A DNA stretch of 64,000 nt from UBA1046 sp012511325 (lineage in GTDB: Bacteria; Bacillota; Clostridia; Saccharofermentanales; DTU023): positions 620,001 to 684,000 of the forward strand of contig JBMNJZ010000001.1 of the NCBI GenBank assembly GCA_050951925.1, given 5' to 3'. Shown piece after piece: positions 37,151 through 45,820 of the stretch. The notes under the pieces are model-generated. The model was given only the letters and a program-made list of their open reading frames with translations, was not told where the DNA came from and searched no databases. How positions within the stretch are numbered: position 1 is the stretch's first letter; the number at the start of each line of letters is the position of its first letter. The position numbers were made by a program, and so were the translations under genes.

Positions 37151-37378
37151 TTGTTGAAGAAGGTTGCAGAATTTAAGGAAAAGTTTTATCCGAGAAAATG
37201 GGCGAAATATGAGGAGGCAACAAAAAGCCAAATAAAATTAGTTCTTGAAAATTATCAACTTGAAGAATTGAAAAAAGAATACGAGCAAATGAGAGAAATG
37301 ATTATGGGAGAAAGACCGAGGTTTGAAGATATCATGGAGACAATTGGCTCTCTGGAAGCAGAGATCCATAAATTGTGA
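37151..37378 (+). pseudogene. C-terminal remnant of an AbiEii/AbiGii-type toxin
   Basis: 75 codons from a TTG with no good ribosome site: FKEKFYPRKWAKYEE, LVLENYQLEELKKEYEQM, MIMGERPRFEDIMETI, SLEAEIHKL. This resembles the end of longer nucleotidyltransferase toxins (FxEKLFPxxYARYEEA...DYxxMQEMIxGxxPxFxxIM). The catalytic domain is missing. A hairpin TTGCACCG/CGGTGCAA (about 37382-37411) follows the stop. Confidence 0.5.
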
Positions 37379-37432
37379 TTGCACCGTATATTGCATAACA
37401 TTCGGTGCAATGTAGTTTAGGTGATTCGGGAA

Positions 37433-37587
37433 TCTGCAATAGCTAGAATAAATTCTTGGCAACAAATTGGCAACAAAAAATCGGGCAACCATGAGAAAAA
37501 GGATAACTGGTGTAATAGAGATAAACGGAATCACATCATATAAACAAAATCGTTTAAGTTACGTATCCAGTGACCGAGTGGGAATAG
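37433..37587. repeat. Dispersed repeat family 2, copy 3
   Basis: Starts TCTGCAATAGCTA as copy 2 does. Here that segment is not part of an intact gene, so it looks like a copied gene end. Two TGGCAACAA iterons precede ATCGGGCAACCA; core TAAACA-AAAT-CGTTTA (37541-37556); ends GACCGAGTGGGAATAG. Confidence 0.9.
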
Positions 37588-37732
37588 TACAAAGTTCCGT
37601 GAGACGAGTGAGTTTAATAGTGATTTCGTTCGGCGCAGCTGAGAATAAGTTCCAATTTCTGAAAGCCTTTGAAAATGGCTTTTGGATGTAGGTGATGAGA
37701 AATATAATTGTATTGTCACGAAAGGAGAGAAT

Positions 37733-38635
37733 ATGGGGGATATAAACCTTTTTTCAATCAATGGGCAGGTGTTGCAGTTGTCACCTACTTCCTTTCAACT
37801 TGAGCGTGAGTTGCAAGTACTTGTTGAGAAAAACATGAGTACTTTTTTTGGTGTGACGTTTCTGCAATCCGAGTTTTCGATCCCGAACGGACGCATTGAT
37901 AGCCTTGGTATCGATGAAAATTATTGTCCGGTTATATTTGAGTATAAGCGCAACCAAAATGAAAATGTCATCAATCAAGGCTTGTTTTACCTTGATTGGC
38001 TAATGGATCATAAGGCTGAGTTTAAGTTGCTGACCATCGAAAAACTTGGAATGGATATAGCGAACAAAATTGATTGGTCTATCCCATGCGTTATATGTAT
38101 AGCAAGCGACTTTACCAAGTTTGATGAACACGCAGTCAATCAGATGCAGAAGAATATTAGACTAATTAAGTACAAAAAATTTGGGGACGGGCTTATCCTG
38201 TTTGAGCAGATAAATGCGCCTGATGTCAAACCCATTATAGATTTCAGTGGTGATACTACCCAGACAAAAAAGACAGCGGATAAAACCTTTGCGGAGCAAT
38301 TAGCTGGGACCAGTAGTGAGCTTCGGGAGATATATTATGAAATTCGCGATTATATTTTATCGCTTGGGGATGATGTGTCTGAAAATCAGCTAAAATTATA
38401 CTGTGCTTACAAGAAAATTAAGAATATTGTTTGTGTTGAAATTCGGCAAAAGAGCATTCTTCTTTACATGAGGTTGAACCCTGATAATCTTCCTGAGGAG
38501 CAATCCAAGGGTATTTTGCGCGATGTTCGTAACATAGGACATTGGGGAACCGGAGACTCAGAAGTAACAATTAAAAACGCAAAGGATTTTGAAAGCATAA
38601 AGTATCTCATTGATATGTGTTACAACGAGAATTAA
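37733..38635 (+). CDS. Putative PD-(D/E)xK nuclease with C-terminal DUF5655 domain
   Basis: 300 residues from an ATG behind AAAGGAGAG. The N-terminal part has the nuclease-like pattern GRIDSLGIDENYCPVIFEYKR (D...ExK) after an FGVTFLQSEFSI strand. The C-terminal part (from about residue 190) resembles DUF5655: LREIYYEIRDYILSLGDDV, then a DNA-binding-like IGHWGTGDSEVTIKNAKDFE. Similar proteins are annotated DUF91/endonuclease NucS-like. A role in DNA defence is inferred from the fold and the neighbours. Confidence 0.75.
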   Translation: MGDINLFSINGQVLQLSPTSFQLERELQVLVEKNMSTFFGVTFLQSEFSIPNGRIDSLGIDENYCPVIFEYKRNQNENVINQGLFYLDWLMDHKAEFKLLTIEKLGMDIANKIDWSIPCVICIASDFTKFDEHAVNQMQKNIRLIKYKKFGDGLILFEQINAPDVKPIIDFSGDTTQTKKTADKTFAEQLAGTSSELREIYYEIRDYILSLGDDVSENQLKLYCAYKKIKNIVCVEIRQKSILLYMRLNPDNLPEEQSKGILRDVRNIGHWGTGDSEVTIKNAKDFESIKYLIDMCYNEN

Positions 38636-38735
38636 CACTATCTATGGCAAACAATCGCTAATCGCTGAAATTTATCGGTATGAACCATGAACCTCCTGCA
38701 GGGCAACCTACGATAGCGACCAACTGATAGATTTT

Positions 38736-38787
38736 TGTTAGCAAAAGTTTGCAATAAAAAATCGGGCAACCAGGGAGCAAAAGGATA
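38736..38787. repeat. Dispersed repeat family 2, copy 4 (partial)
   Basis: GCAATAAAAAATCGGGCAACCA...GCAAAAGGATAA matches the left half of copies 1-3; the core and right half are absent. It abuts the terminator of the minus-strand gene and marks the right edge of the array. Confidence 0.75.
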
Positions 38788-38791
38788 AAAG

Positions 38792-38818
38792 AGGCCAGCC
38801 CGCTGGGCTGACCTCTGT
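38792..38818 (-). terminator. Terminator of the cyclodeaminase-like gene
   Basis: AGAGGTCAGCCC-AGC-GGGCTGGCCTCT read on the minus strand, followed by TTTTATCC. Confidence 0.7.
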
Positions 38819-38911
38819 AATAACTGTTCGTCTTTTGGTTTGCCGGGAAACTGCGTGAGCCGCCGACAGCAAGTAAAAGTCGGGAATATTGAGCAATTAA
38901 GGTGCGAAGGT

Positions 38912-39958
38912 TTAGAGCTTGAGCTTGATGCCCAGGCCCATGTCAATGGCTTTGAACAGGATCTTGTGTCCCATAGAGACATCGTTGGTAGAAATGCCGA
39001 TGTTGCTGCAGACAATCAGCTGATCCGGGCTGGTGCGGCCTTCCTTGAGTCCGGCTAAAATCTCTCCGGTTTCGCAGAAAATCTCCGGCAGACCATCGGG
39101 GAAGTAACCCATATCGTCAAACAATTGATGCTCACCAATACTGTCGACAATATATTTATCCGCTTCCAGGGAAATCTCCGGATCCCAGAAAGTATTGAGA
39201 TCGCAAGGCAAAATAGTCTGCCCCTTGCTGACCCATTCCTTTTTGCCGAAATAGATGGGCTCGCGGACACAAATGGTTGCAGAGCTCAGGACCTCGGAGC
39301 TTTTGACGACCTCTTCGGGTTCAGCTTTAATGATCTCAATATCAACTTCATCCTTGACCTTTTCGATCAGCTCGTCCATCCGCTCAGGGATGATGTCATA
39401 TATATAGATGCGCTCCAATTTTTTCAAAGTGTGGCCAACGAAACGGACATGTTCAGTGCCCTGCACGCCACAACCAAACATACCGAAAGTTGTCGCGTCC
39501 GGATGTAAAGCCGCTGCTGCCAGCACCGTAACGGCCGGCGTACGCATAGCGGTCAGCCAGGCACAGTCCATCACAGCAACCGGGACCCCTGTCATAATAT
39601 CGTTCATTACCAGCAGCCCGGTAGTTTGAGGGAGATTGTACTCATTCGGATTTCTCGGAAAACATTCGATCCATTTCATACCGCAGGCTAAATTCTTCGG
39701 CACATAAGCCGGCATGGCATGGAAAAACACATCATCGAAGGGATGAATGCCGATCTTGGCAGGCATCTCGTACTCTTTGCGACCATGGTAGATCATGGTC
39801 TGATTGACCAGCTCCAGAGTTTCATCAATGGTTGGTCCGGCCTCGATACACTCTTTTTGAGTCAGCCAGAGGATTTCCTCTCCCAGCTTAAGCTGCGTCT
39901 TGAAAAACTCATGTTCCTGCTCAAACTTCTTGACTAACTCTGCTTCGGCATAATACAT
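38912..39958 (-). CDS. Ornithine cyclodeaminase / mu-crystallin family protein
   Basis: 348 residues, NAD(P)-dependent. The Rossmann motif is GMFGCGVQGTEHV. Upstream are the family substrate-loop patterns KWIECFPRNP and GLLVMNDIMTGVPVAVMDCAWLTAMRTPAVT. AAAGGAGG sits eight bases before the ATG. Family members deaminate ornithine to proline or reduce or oxidise other imino/amino acids, and some are annotated tyramine oxidase subunit B; the substrate cannot be read here. Monocistronic, with its own terminator. Confidence 0.88.
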   Translation of the reverse strand: MYYAEAELVKKFEQEHEFFKTQLKLGEEILWLTQKECIEAGPTIDETLELVNQTMIYHGRKEYEMPAKIGIHPFDDVFFHAMPAYVPKNLACGMKWIECFPRNPNEYNLPQTTGLLVMNDIMTGVPVAVMDCAWLTAMRTPAVTVLAAAALHPDATTFGMFGCGVQGTEHVRFVGHTLKKLERIYIYDIIPERMDELIEKVKDEVDIEIIKAEPEEVVKSSEVLSSATICVREPIYFGKKEWVSKGQTILPCDLNTFWDPEISLEADKYIVDSIGEHQLFDDMGYFPDGLPEIFCETGEILAGLKEGRTSPDQLIVCSNIGISTNDVSMGHKILFKAIDMGLGIKLKL

Positions 39959-40038
39959 AAAAACCTCCTTTAACTGTCCTTCAGTCTAAATAGCTGCAAG
40001 GCCGTTTTTTACGTGATTGCCATCATTATTTCAGCTTG

Positions 40039-40704
40039 CTAGAGGGATGTTTCCCCCTGGACTGAAGTCTTTTTATTCAGTCCTAATCTTGATGCCATAT
40101 ATGAATCTTTCAAATACAAAGCTACAGCGGGATTATGCCCTGTGGCCCTATCCTTTGTAATTAAAGTCGTACATAATGCTTCTGAATACTTCATAAAAAG
40201 CGAGTCGTGTCCGACACAAAGTCCCAAGATGATATTAAATTCCGTCTCTTCCTTGTTCAGCACTAAGGCCTGAGCGATAGGATTACACTGAGCCTCGAAC
40301 TCACCCGGTTTAAACTTAAATTCTTCAGGTATGCCCGAGACCGATTTATCTACTCCGCCTACCTTGCACATTACGCTGATCAAATCTATCCCGTGCTCTT
40401 GAAGAATTTCCGAAAAAAGTATTGCTTCTCTTATTAAGCCTGAACAGAAAGCAAGTCCGACTTTTTTATAGCCCATATCCTTAATAAGCTCTACGATTTC
40501 TCTTGCTCTCGGCCACTCCTCATAGCCCTTTTTCTCTATGATAGAACTTTTTACATAGAAATCTCTATGTTTTTCCATTAGCGAAGACGCCTCTTCCTGA
40601 ACAGATTCATATTTCATAGGGCAAAATTTAGGCAAATTATCTTTTTCATTGTTTTTGCATCTGTAGACTCTACACATGCTGCAATTAGCACTATATTTAG
40701 TCAA
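40039..40704 (-). CDS. DUF1847 cysteine-rich protein
   Basis: 221 residues beginning at TTG, seven bases after AAAGGAGA. The N-terminal cysteine cluster CSMCRVYRC...FCPM is followed by GLAFCSGLIREA, VMCKVGGVDKS, QCNPIAQALVLN and GLCVGHDSLF. The DUF1847 family of anaerobes is thought to bind metal, or a cluster, through these cysteines; its biochemical role is unknown. Confidence 0.88.
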   Translation of the reverse strand: MTKYSANCSMCRVYRCKNNEKDNLPKFCPMKYESVQEEASSLMEKHRDFYVKSSIIEKKGYEEWPRAREIVELIKDMGYKKVGLAFCSGLIREAILFSEILQEHGIDLISVMCKVGGVDKSVSGIPEEFKFKPGEFEAQCNPIAQALVLNKEETEFNIILGLCVGHDSLFMKYSEALCTTLITKDRATGHNPAVALYLKDSYMASRLGLNKKTSVQGETSL

Positions 40705-40780
40705 TTGATCGTCTCCTTTCTATAGTTATATTAATTAAATCTCCTGTTCATGAACGTAAAGTCATTTGGAAAACAATATC

Positions 40781-42820
40781 CTAGTATTGCCAAATCCGTA
40801 CTTCGTAAGGTTCAAACACACTTGGTACCTCTTCATGAGGATAGTTGCAGAGGACAAGTTGGGCATTAGCGTTCTTAAGCGTAGGCAATGCTTTGCGCTC
40901 GGAGGAGAGATTCATTTCGACACGAATGGTGTAAGCAGAAGTACCTGCGGGTGTAGCGGTATCTTTTGCGGTACCTTTAGCTGCACTTTCATCATTAGCT
41001 ATAGCTGCACTTCCATTCGCACCCGCAGCTGTATCTGCACCTGTAGTCAAATCTGCGCTTTGATTTGCGCCCTGCTCGGTTCCCGCCACACGCTCCCAGC
41101 AAAAATAGTCCTTGCGTGCCTCCTCGAGAAAGCGAATATCGGCATAAGCAAAGCTGGGAATACGGCGTCTCAGGCGGATCAGATCTTGCGTAAAGCGCCA
41201 GACTGAAGTAGCATCGTCACGCTGGGCGGCAACATTGACATCCTGGTAAAGCGCATCCTGCCTGATCCAGGGTTCGGCTGTTGAAAAGCCGCCATGCGGG
41301 CTGTCATCCCAGGCCATGACGATGCGGCTGTGATCACGTGAGCCTGCCAGCAAGACGACCAGAGCTTCCTTCTCAGACTTGCCTTCAGCCAGGAGAGCCC
41401 GGTATTTGTTGAGGCTTTCCACGTCACGGAATTCATCCAAGGAAGAAAAATCCTGATTGCCCCGGCCCAGTTCCTGGCCTTGGAAAAGGAAGGGTGTACC
41501 TTTTAGCAAGAGCAAGATGCTGAGTAAGAGCTTGGACAAAGGCCCGCGCAAGGAGGGATCGGGATTGACTTTGGAGCTCATGCGCGGGTTGTCATGGTTC
41601 TCAAAGAAAAGGCTCAGCCACTCATGTCCGGTCAGGGAACGGGAATAATCAATATAGTAGCGCTTGAGGAAATTCAGATCGTAGCGATAATCATCAGAGC
41701 GGACATGGCCGGGTGTTTCCAAGTGATCAAAATTAAAAATCAGGTCCAGCTCGCCACGGTGTTGCTGGGTCAGGAGCTTGCCCATTTCGCGGCCTATGCC
41801 TGGCGTCTCGCCTACAGAAAAGGCCTCATAAGGTTCGAAGGCTTTTTGCCTCAGCTCGTGCAAATAGCTATGGAGTTTAGGCCCGTAATAATAGTGCTCA
41901 ATGCCGGTGAATTCCATCAAGTCGCCGATAAAGCGATTGCCGTCCGGCAGGCCGGGGCGCTTGGAAATATAGTTGATGACGTCAAGGCGGAAACCGTCAA
42001 TACCGCGCTCCAGCCACCAGCGCACAATGGCCGCGACCTCTTCACGCAAGGCAGGCGAATCCCAGTTAAAGTCCATCTGCTTGGAGGAAAAGAGGTGGAG
42101 AGCGTAGCTTCCATCGGGCATCTTCTTCCAAGCCGAACCGCTGAAGAATGACTTCCAATTATTGGGCGGTGTACCATCCTTCTTGCCTTCGCGAAAAAAA
42201 TAGTATTCGCGCTTGGGCGAGTTTTCGTCCCGCATGGCTTCCAGGAAGAAAGGATGCTCATCCGAACTGTGGTTGACCACCAAGTCCATGATGATGCGCA
42301 TCCCCCGCGCATGGACAGCGGCAATCAGCTCATCCATGTCCTCCAGCGTGCCGAATTGCTCGTGGATGGCGTGGTAATCACGGATATCGTAGCCGTTGTC
42401 ATCCAAGGGCGAATCGTAGACGGGACAGAGCCAGAGCGCATCAACACCCAAGTCCCGTAAAATGTCCAGGCGCTGAATAATGCCCTGCAGGTCACCCAAG
42501 CCGTCGCCGTTGCTGTCCTGAAAGGAAATAGGATAAATCTGGTAAAAGACGGCTTCTTTCCACCAGCGGGGCGTGTCCGGCACCTGATCCGTGCGCGGCC
42601 TGTCCGGCTCGCTGTTCAGGAGCTCGATCAGAGTGTCGAAAAGGTCATCGCCCAATTTTGAGCCTAAGAGTGTTCGCAAGGTTGAGAGACGGAGCGAAGC
42701 TACCAGAGGATTAGTAATCCACTTGGAAGATTTTCCCATTTGCATCAGGATCTTGTCCAGGATGTCGCGGCCGATCGGATGAGCATAGATATCGCGCACC
42801 CGGCTTCGCATACTAATCAT
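40781..42820 (-). CDS. GH13 alpha-glucosidase (oligo-1,6-glucosidase type)
   Basis: 679 residues, cytoplasmic. ATG at 42820 is chosen because GGGAGGAGG lies eight bases upstream. An N-terminal helical module of about 80 residues (VRDIYAHPIGRDILDKIL...) precedes the GH13 barrel starting at WWKEAVFYQIYPISFQDSNG. Conserved regions are DLVVNHSS, GFRLDVINYI (nucleophile Asp), SVGETPG (acid/base Glu) and FENHDNPR. The C-terminal beta domain carries a low-complexity insertion at about residues 580-626, rich in Ala, Gly and Thr. It lies next to a sugar symporter and probably hydrolyses imported alpha-glucosides. Confidence 0.93.
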   Translation of the reverse strand: MISMRSRVRDIYAHPIGRDILDKILMQMGKSSKWITNPLVASLRLSTLRTLLGSKLGDDLFDTLIELLNSEPDRPRTDQVPDTPRWWKEAVFYQIYPISFQDSNGDGLGDLQGIIQRLDILRDLGVDALWLCPVYDSPLDDNGYDIRDYHAIHEQFGTLEDMDELIAAVHARGMRIIMDLVVNHSSDEHPFFLEAMRDENSPKREYYFFREGKKDGTPPNNWKSFFSGSAWKKMPDGSYALHLFSSKQMDFNWDSPALREEVAAIVRWWLERGIDGFRLDVINYISKRPGLPDGNRFIGDLMEFTGIEHYYYGPKLHSYLHELRQKAFEPYEAFSVGETPGIGREMGKLLTQQHRGELDLIFNFDHLETPGHVRSDDYRYDLNFLKRYYIDYSRSLTGHEWLSLFFENHDNPRMSSKVNPDPSLRGPLSKLLLSILLLLKGTPFLFQGQELGRGNQDFSSLDEFRDVESLNKYRALLAEGKSEKEALVVLLAGSRDHSRIVMAWDDSPHGGFSTAEPWIRQDALYQDVNVAAQRDDATSVWRFTQDLIRLRRRIPSFAYADIRFLEEARKDYFCWERVAGTEQGANQSADLTTGADTAAGANGSAAIANDESAAKGTAKDTATPAGTSAYTIRVEMNLSSERKALPTLKNANAQLVLCNYPHEEVPSVFEPYEVRIWQY

Positions 42821-42867
42821 TTTTGAGCCTCCTCCCGTATTTAAAATGACGATGTTTGCCAAATTCT

Positions 42868-43058
42868 ACTGTGCTGCAGCGGCAGGTTTACCGGAACTAT
42901 TCCTGCAACTGCAGCGGCGGCGTTGGCCGTCTCTATTCCTGCAACTGCAGCGGCACACTTGCCGGACCTATTCTTGCTACTGCAGCAGCGGTGCTGGCCG
43001 GACCTGTACCTGCCACTGCAGCGGCGGTACTTGCCAAAACTATTCCTGCGACCCCGCC
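42868..43058. repeat. 36-base tandem repeats between symporter and glucosidase
   Basis: Four full units (42898-42933, 42934-42968, 42969-43004, 43005-43040) of the form TATTCCTGC-ACTGCAGCGGC-...-GGCC, plus partial units on both sides. One unit is 35 bases. The first unit in the reading direction overlaps the stop codon of the symporter gene. PstI-like CTGCAG occurs in every unit. Confidence 0.88.
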
Positions 43059-44446
43059 TTTGCCGCTTCACGGCGAAGGCGCAGATCCTCGAGAATCTCC
43101 GCATAGCGCACTTCATCCAGGCTGTACTTCTTCTTCCAAATGACGAAGCCCAAAACAATCAAGGCCAGCGGAAAGATCATCATCATTACCTTGAAAAAGA
43201 GTGTACGGGATGGAGTGAGCTCGGGCACGCCGCTGTCCGTCTTAATGCCTGAAAGAACCAGGGTCGCACCTACCACACCGCTGGCTAGGGCGCCGGACAT
43301 TTTGTAAATAAAAGGCTGGAGAGAAAAGGTCACGGAGTCATTGCGCCGGCCAAATTTCCATTCTCCGTATTCCACGGAGTCCGTGATGAACATAAGCATC
43401 AAGAGCTGAATCATGGCCTGCCCGATAAAAATCAAAATACCCGCGATCCCGATCACAGCAAAGTTTCCCGCCGGCGCGAGGAAAAAGAGCAGGTAACCGA
43501 TAACAATTAAGGCCGTATCAAAACTATAGAGACGGCTGCGCTGCCAACGCTTGCTGAGCAAGGGGAAGATAATCAGAGCCAGGATCTGGGAGATGCCCAG
43601 GACCAAGGCAAAAACAGCGTACATATTCTCATCGCCGTAAATATACTTGAAGTAATAGATGCCGAAACTGGTTGTAGCCGTGTAGCCGACCATGAAGAGC
43701 AAAAGGCCTAAAGTGACCCAGAGAAGCTGGTCGTTGCCGATAATGACGCGAAAGAGATCGCGCAAATCCGTTTTCTCGCTCTGCAAACCCTCAACCTGCT
43801 CCCTGCAGAAAAGGACAGTAATCATTTGAAAAATCCACATGATGAGAACCAGAGCGACGGCCAGTGTTTGATAGGCTTTCAGCATACTGCCGGTGTAATC
43901 GGCCAAAGCATTGGTGATGGGTACAATGCCTACGACAATGGCAAAAAGGCCGACATTGGCGCAGATACGGGCTATGGCCCCGATCTTCTCCCGCTCCTTT
44001 TGCTCCTCGGTAAGCGCAGGCAACATCGACCAATAGGCCAGATCATTCATGGTGTAGCTGACTTCAAACAGAATATAGATGATCGTAAAATAGAGGATAT
44101 ACTGCCAACCTTTCAGCCCGACATCGGTGAAGAGCAAGACCATAAAGATGCCGGAAAGGAAAGCGCCGATAACAATCCAGGGACGAAATTTACCCCAGCG
44201 CGTCTTCGTATTATCCACAATGAGACCCATGAAGGGATCGTTCAAAGCGTCGAATATTCGGAGCCCCATATAGACGAAATTGATGCTCCACATTGTCTCG
44301 ACCGAGACATTGAGCACATCGGTCAGATAATAGATGAGATACATGCTGACCATAGTGAAAAGGGCATCGCGGCCGATAGTTCCCATGCCGAAAGCCCAGC
44401 GGTTGCGGTTCCGTTGCCTGCCCACTGCCTTATCCTGCGTTTGCAT
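43040..44446 (-). CDS. GPH-family sugar:cation symporter
   Basis: 468 residues with twelve membrane segments, glycoside-pentoside-hexuronide type of the major facilitator superfamily. Motifs include RWAFGMGTIGRDALFTMVSMYLIYYLTDVL, DALNDPFMGLIVDNTKTRWGKFRPW and the central SYTMNDLAYWSMLPALT. ATG at 44446 has GAGGAGG upstream. It presumably imports the glucoside hydrolysed by the downstream GH13 enzyme. Its 3' end runs into a 36-base tandem repeat. Confidence 0.92.
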   Translation of the reverse strand: MQTQDKAVGRQRNRNRWAFGMGTIGRDALFTMVSMYLIYYLTDVLNVSVETMWSINFVYMGLRIFDALNDPFMGLIVDNTKTRWGKFRPWIVIGAFLSGIFMVLLFTDVGLKGWQYILYFTIIYILFEVSYTMNDLAYWSMLPALTEEQKEREKIGAIARICANVGLFAIVVGIVPITNALADYTGSMLKAYQTLAVALVLIMWIFQMITVLFCREQVEGLQSEKTDLRDLFRVIIGNDQLLWVTLGLLLFMVGYTATTSFGIYYFKYIYGDENMYAVFALVLGISQILALIIFPLLSKRWQRSRLYSFDTALIVIGYLLFFLAPAGNFAVIGIAGILIFIGQAMIQLLMLMFITDSVEYGEWKFGRRNDSVTFSLQPFIYKMSGALASGVVGATLVLSGIKTDSGVPELTPSRTLFFKVMMMIFPLALIVLGFVIWKKKYSLDEVRYAEILEDLRLRREAAKAGSQE

Positions 44447-44661
44447 CTCTGTGACCTCCTCATACCTCGCACTCAAGACGGACAACACACTGCAATAAGT
44501 TGAGCGTATCAAACCGCCTCAGGTCTTAGTCCTATAATATATCATTAAGGCTCGAAGGCGAGAGATAAATGAGGAGATCGATTATTACGGCGGATAAGTT
44601 TCAAATTCCGCAAGAACGGAAAAGCGGAGACCTTAGGTTTTTATTATGCTATCAGTGAAGG

Positions 44662-45495
44662 ATGGTGAGACGGATGGGATACCGCGCGGATATGGCACGC
44701 TGCCGGGAATATATTAAGAAGCATTGCACGGAAGATCTGACGATAGCGGAACTGGCAGATATCTTCGGGTATTCATTCTTCCACTTCTGCCGGGTTTTCA
44801 AAAGCTGCAACGGAATGGCCGTCGGCGAGTACCTGCGGGACACGCGGCTTTCTCAGGCGGCGATTGAAATCGTAAACGGCAGCAGTGTAACGGACGCGGC
44901 GCTGGGTGCAGGCTTTACTACACTCTCCGGCTTCAACCGTGCGTTTCGCCGTCGCTTCGGCATGAGTCCCACACAATACAGAAAATTGGAAGGAGATACG
45001 ATTACGATGACACCTGAAATTAAAAAGATGGCTGCGTTTACGGCGGTCGGCTACACTCTGGAGCCGCCCGCGGAGGGCGAGTTAGACATTCTCAATAATG
45101 GCGCATACTGGCTGAGCGAAGACTTTAAGACCGTCAGCGATGAGGATTACGCTAAGCTGGTGGTTCCCGGTCACGGTGAGATAGGAGCGTGGATGCATCC
45201 CTCGGACAAGACCGGAGAGTTTTTCTACTTCTTCGGCCCAATGACGAAGGACAAGAGCTTCGTGCCGCAGGGCATGACGGCTCTAGACGTTCCCGCCGCG
45301 GAGTATGCGGTATTTACTGTGCCCAAGGCAGATGACACCAAGGGTTTGCATGAAAATGTCAAGAAGGCCTGGAAGTTCATTTTTAACGACTGGTTCGACA
45401 ACAGCGAATACAAATTCAGCCACACTGCGATGGCTTTCGAGTATTATCTCGGCGCTGACACATTCATTTATGTCCCGGTTGCAAAAAAACAATAA
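44662..45495 (+). CDS. AraC-family regulator with GyrI-like effector domain
   Basis: 277 residues. Two helix-turn-helix motifs lie in the first 110 residues (LTIAELADIFGYSFFHFCRVF and VTDAALGAGFTTLSGFNRAFRRRFGMSPTQYR). The GyrI/Rob-like domain begins at about residue 115 (KKMAAFTAVGYTL) and ends in an aromatic strand AFEYYLGADTFIYVPV. Such proteins activate in response to small cationic or drug-like ligands. It is divergent from the sugar operon, with about 215 bases between, but the domain type does not suggest sugar sensing. The ATG four codons later is another possible start. Confidence 0.88.
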   Translation: MVRRMGYRADMARCREYIKKHCTEDLTIAELADIFGYSFFHFCRVFKSCNGMAVGEYLRDTRLSQAAIEIVNGSSVTDAALGAGFTTLSGFNRAFRRRFGMSPTQYRKLEGDTITMTPEIKKMAAFTAVGYTLEPPAEGELDILNNGAYWLSEDFKTVSDEDYAKLVVPGHGEIGAWMHPSDKTGEFFYFFGPMTKDKSFVPQGMTALDVPAAEYAVFTVPKADDTKGLHENVKKAWKFIFNDWFDNSEYKFSHTAMAFEYYLGADTFIYVPVAKKQ

Positions 45496-45504
45496 ACAAT
45501 CAGA

Positions 45505-45532
45505 GCGGAGCCGTCCCAAAGGGCGGCTCCGC
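45505..45532 (+). terminator. Hairpin after the AraC gene
   Basis: GCGGAGCCGTCCC-AAA-GGGCGGCTCCGC with one bulged base, ten bases after the stop. There is no T-run, so termination is likely but not certain. Confidence 0.5.
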
Positions 45533-45820
45533 CAAAGCTGCCGCCGTGAACTCTAATGGCTCCCTTCCCTTTTCAGAGATTGATCCCGCCAAATGGCTAA
45601 ATCTCTTACATCCGTAAGATTTGCTTTCAATCATTGTCTCCATTTTATCCACTTAAGACATACCAATTGGTTAATTGTAGACGTAAGCATTTGCTTCTTC
45701 TATAAACTTATAAGTTGTTCCCGCACAGGCGTGGGGGGGTGACCTCTTGTTTAGGCCTCATTAAATGATAAGATTAAGACTCTAGATGACAAATGGAAAA
45801 GGCATAATAATGGTGATGCA
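45533..45820. other. Gene-free stretch with one CRISPR-like repeat
   Basis: No convincing frame. At 45714-45743 the sequence GTTCCCGCACAGGCGTGGGG followed by GGGTGACC resembles type I-E CRISPR repeats (GTxTTCCCCGCACAGGCGGGGGTGA-type). There is a single copy with no spacer array and no cas gene in the window. Confidence 0.4.

Noticed and set aside
33943..37587. Family 2 repeats as classical attC sites
   Set aside because: Only copy 2 shows a GTTRRRY-like heptamer (GTTAAGT); copies 1 and 3 (GTTACAT, GTTACGT) do not fit, and no integron integrase is present.
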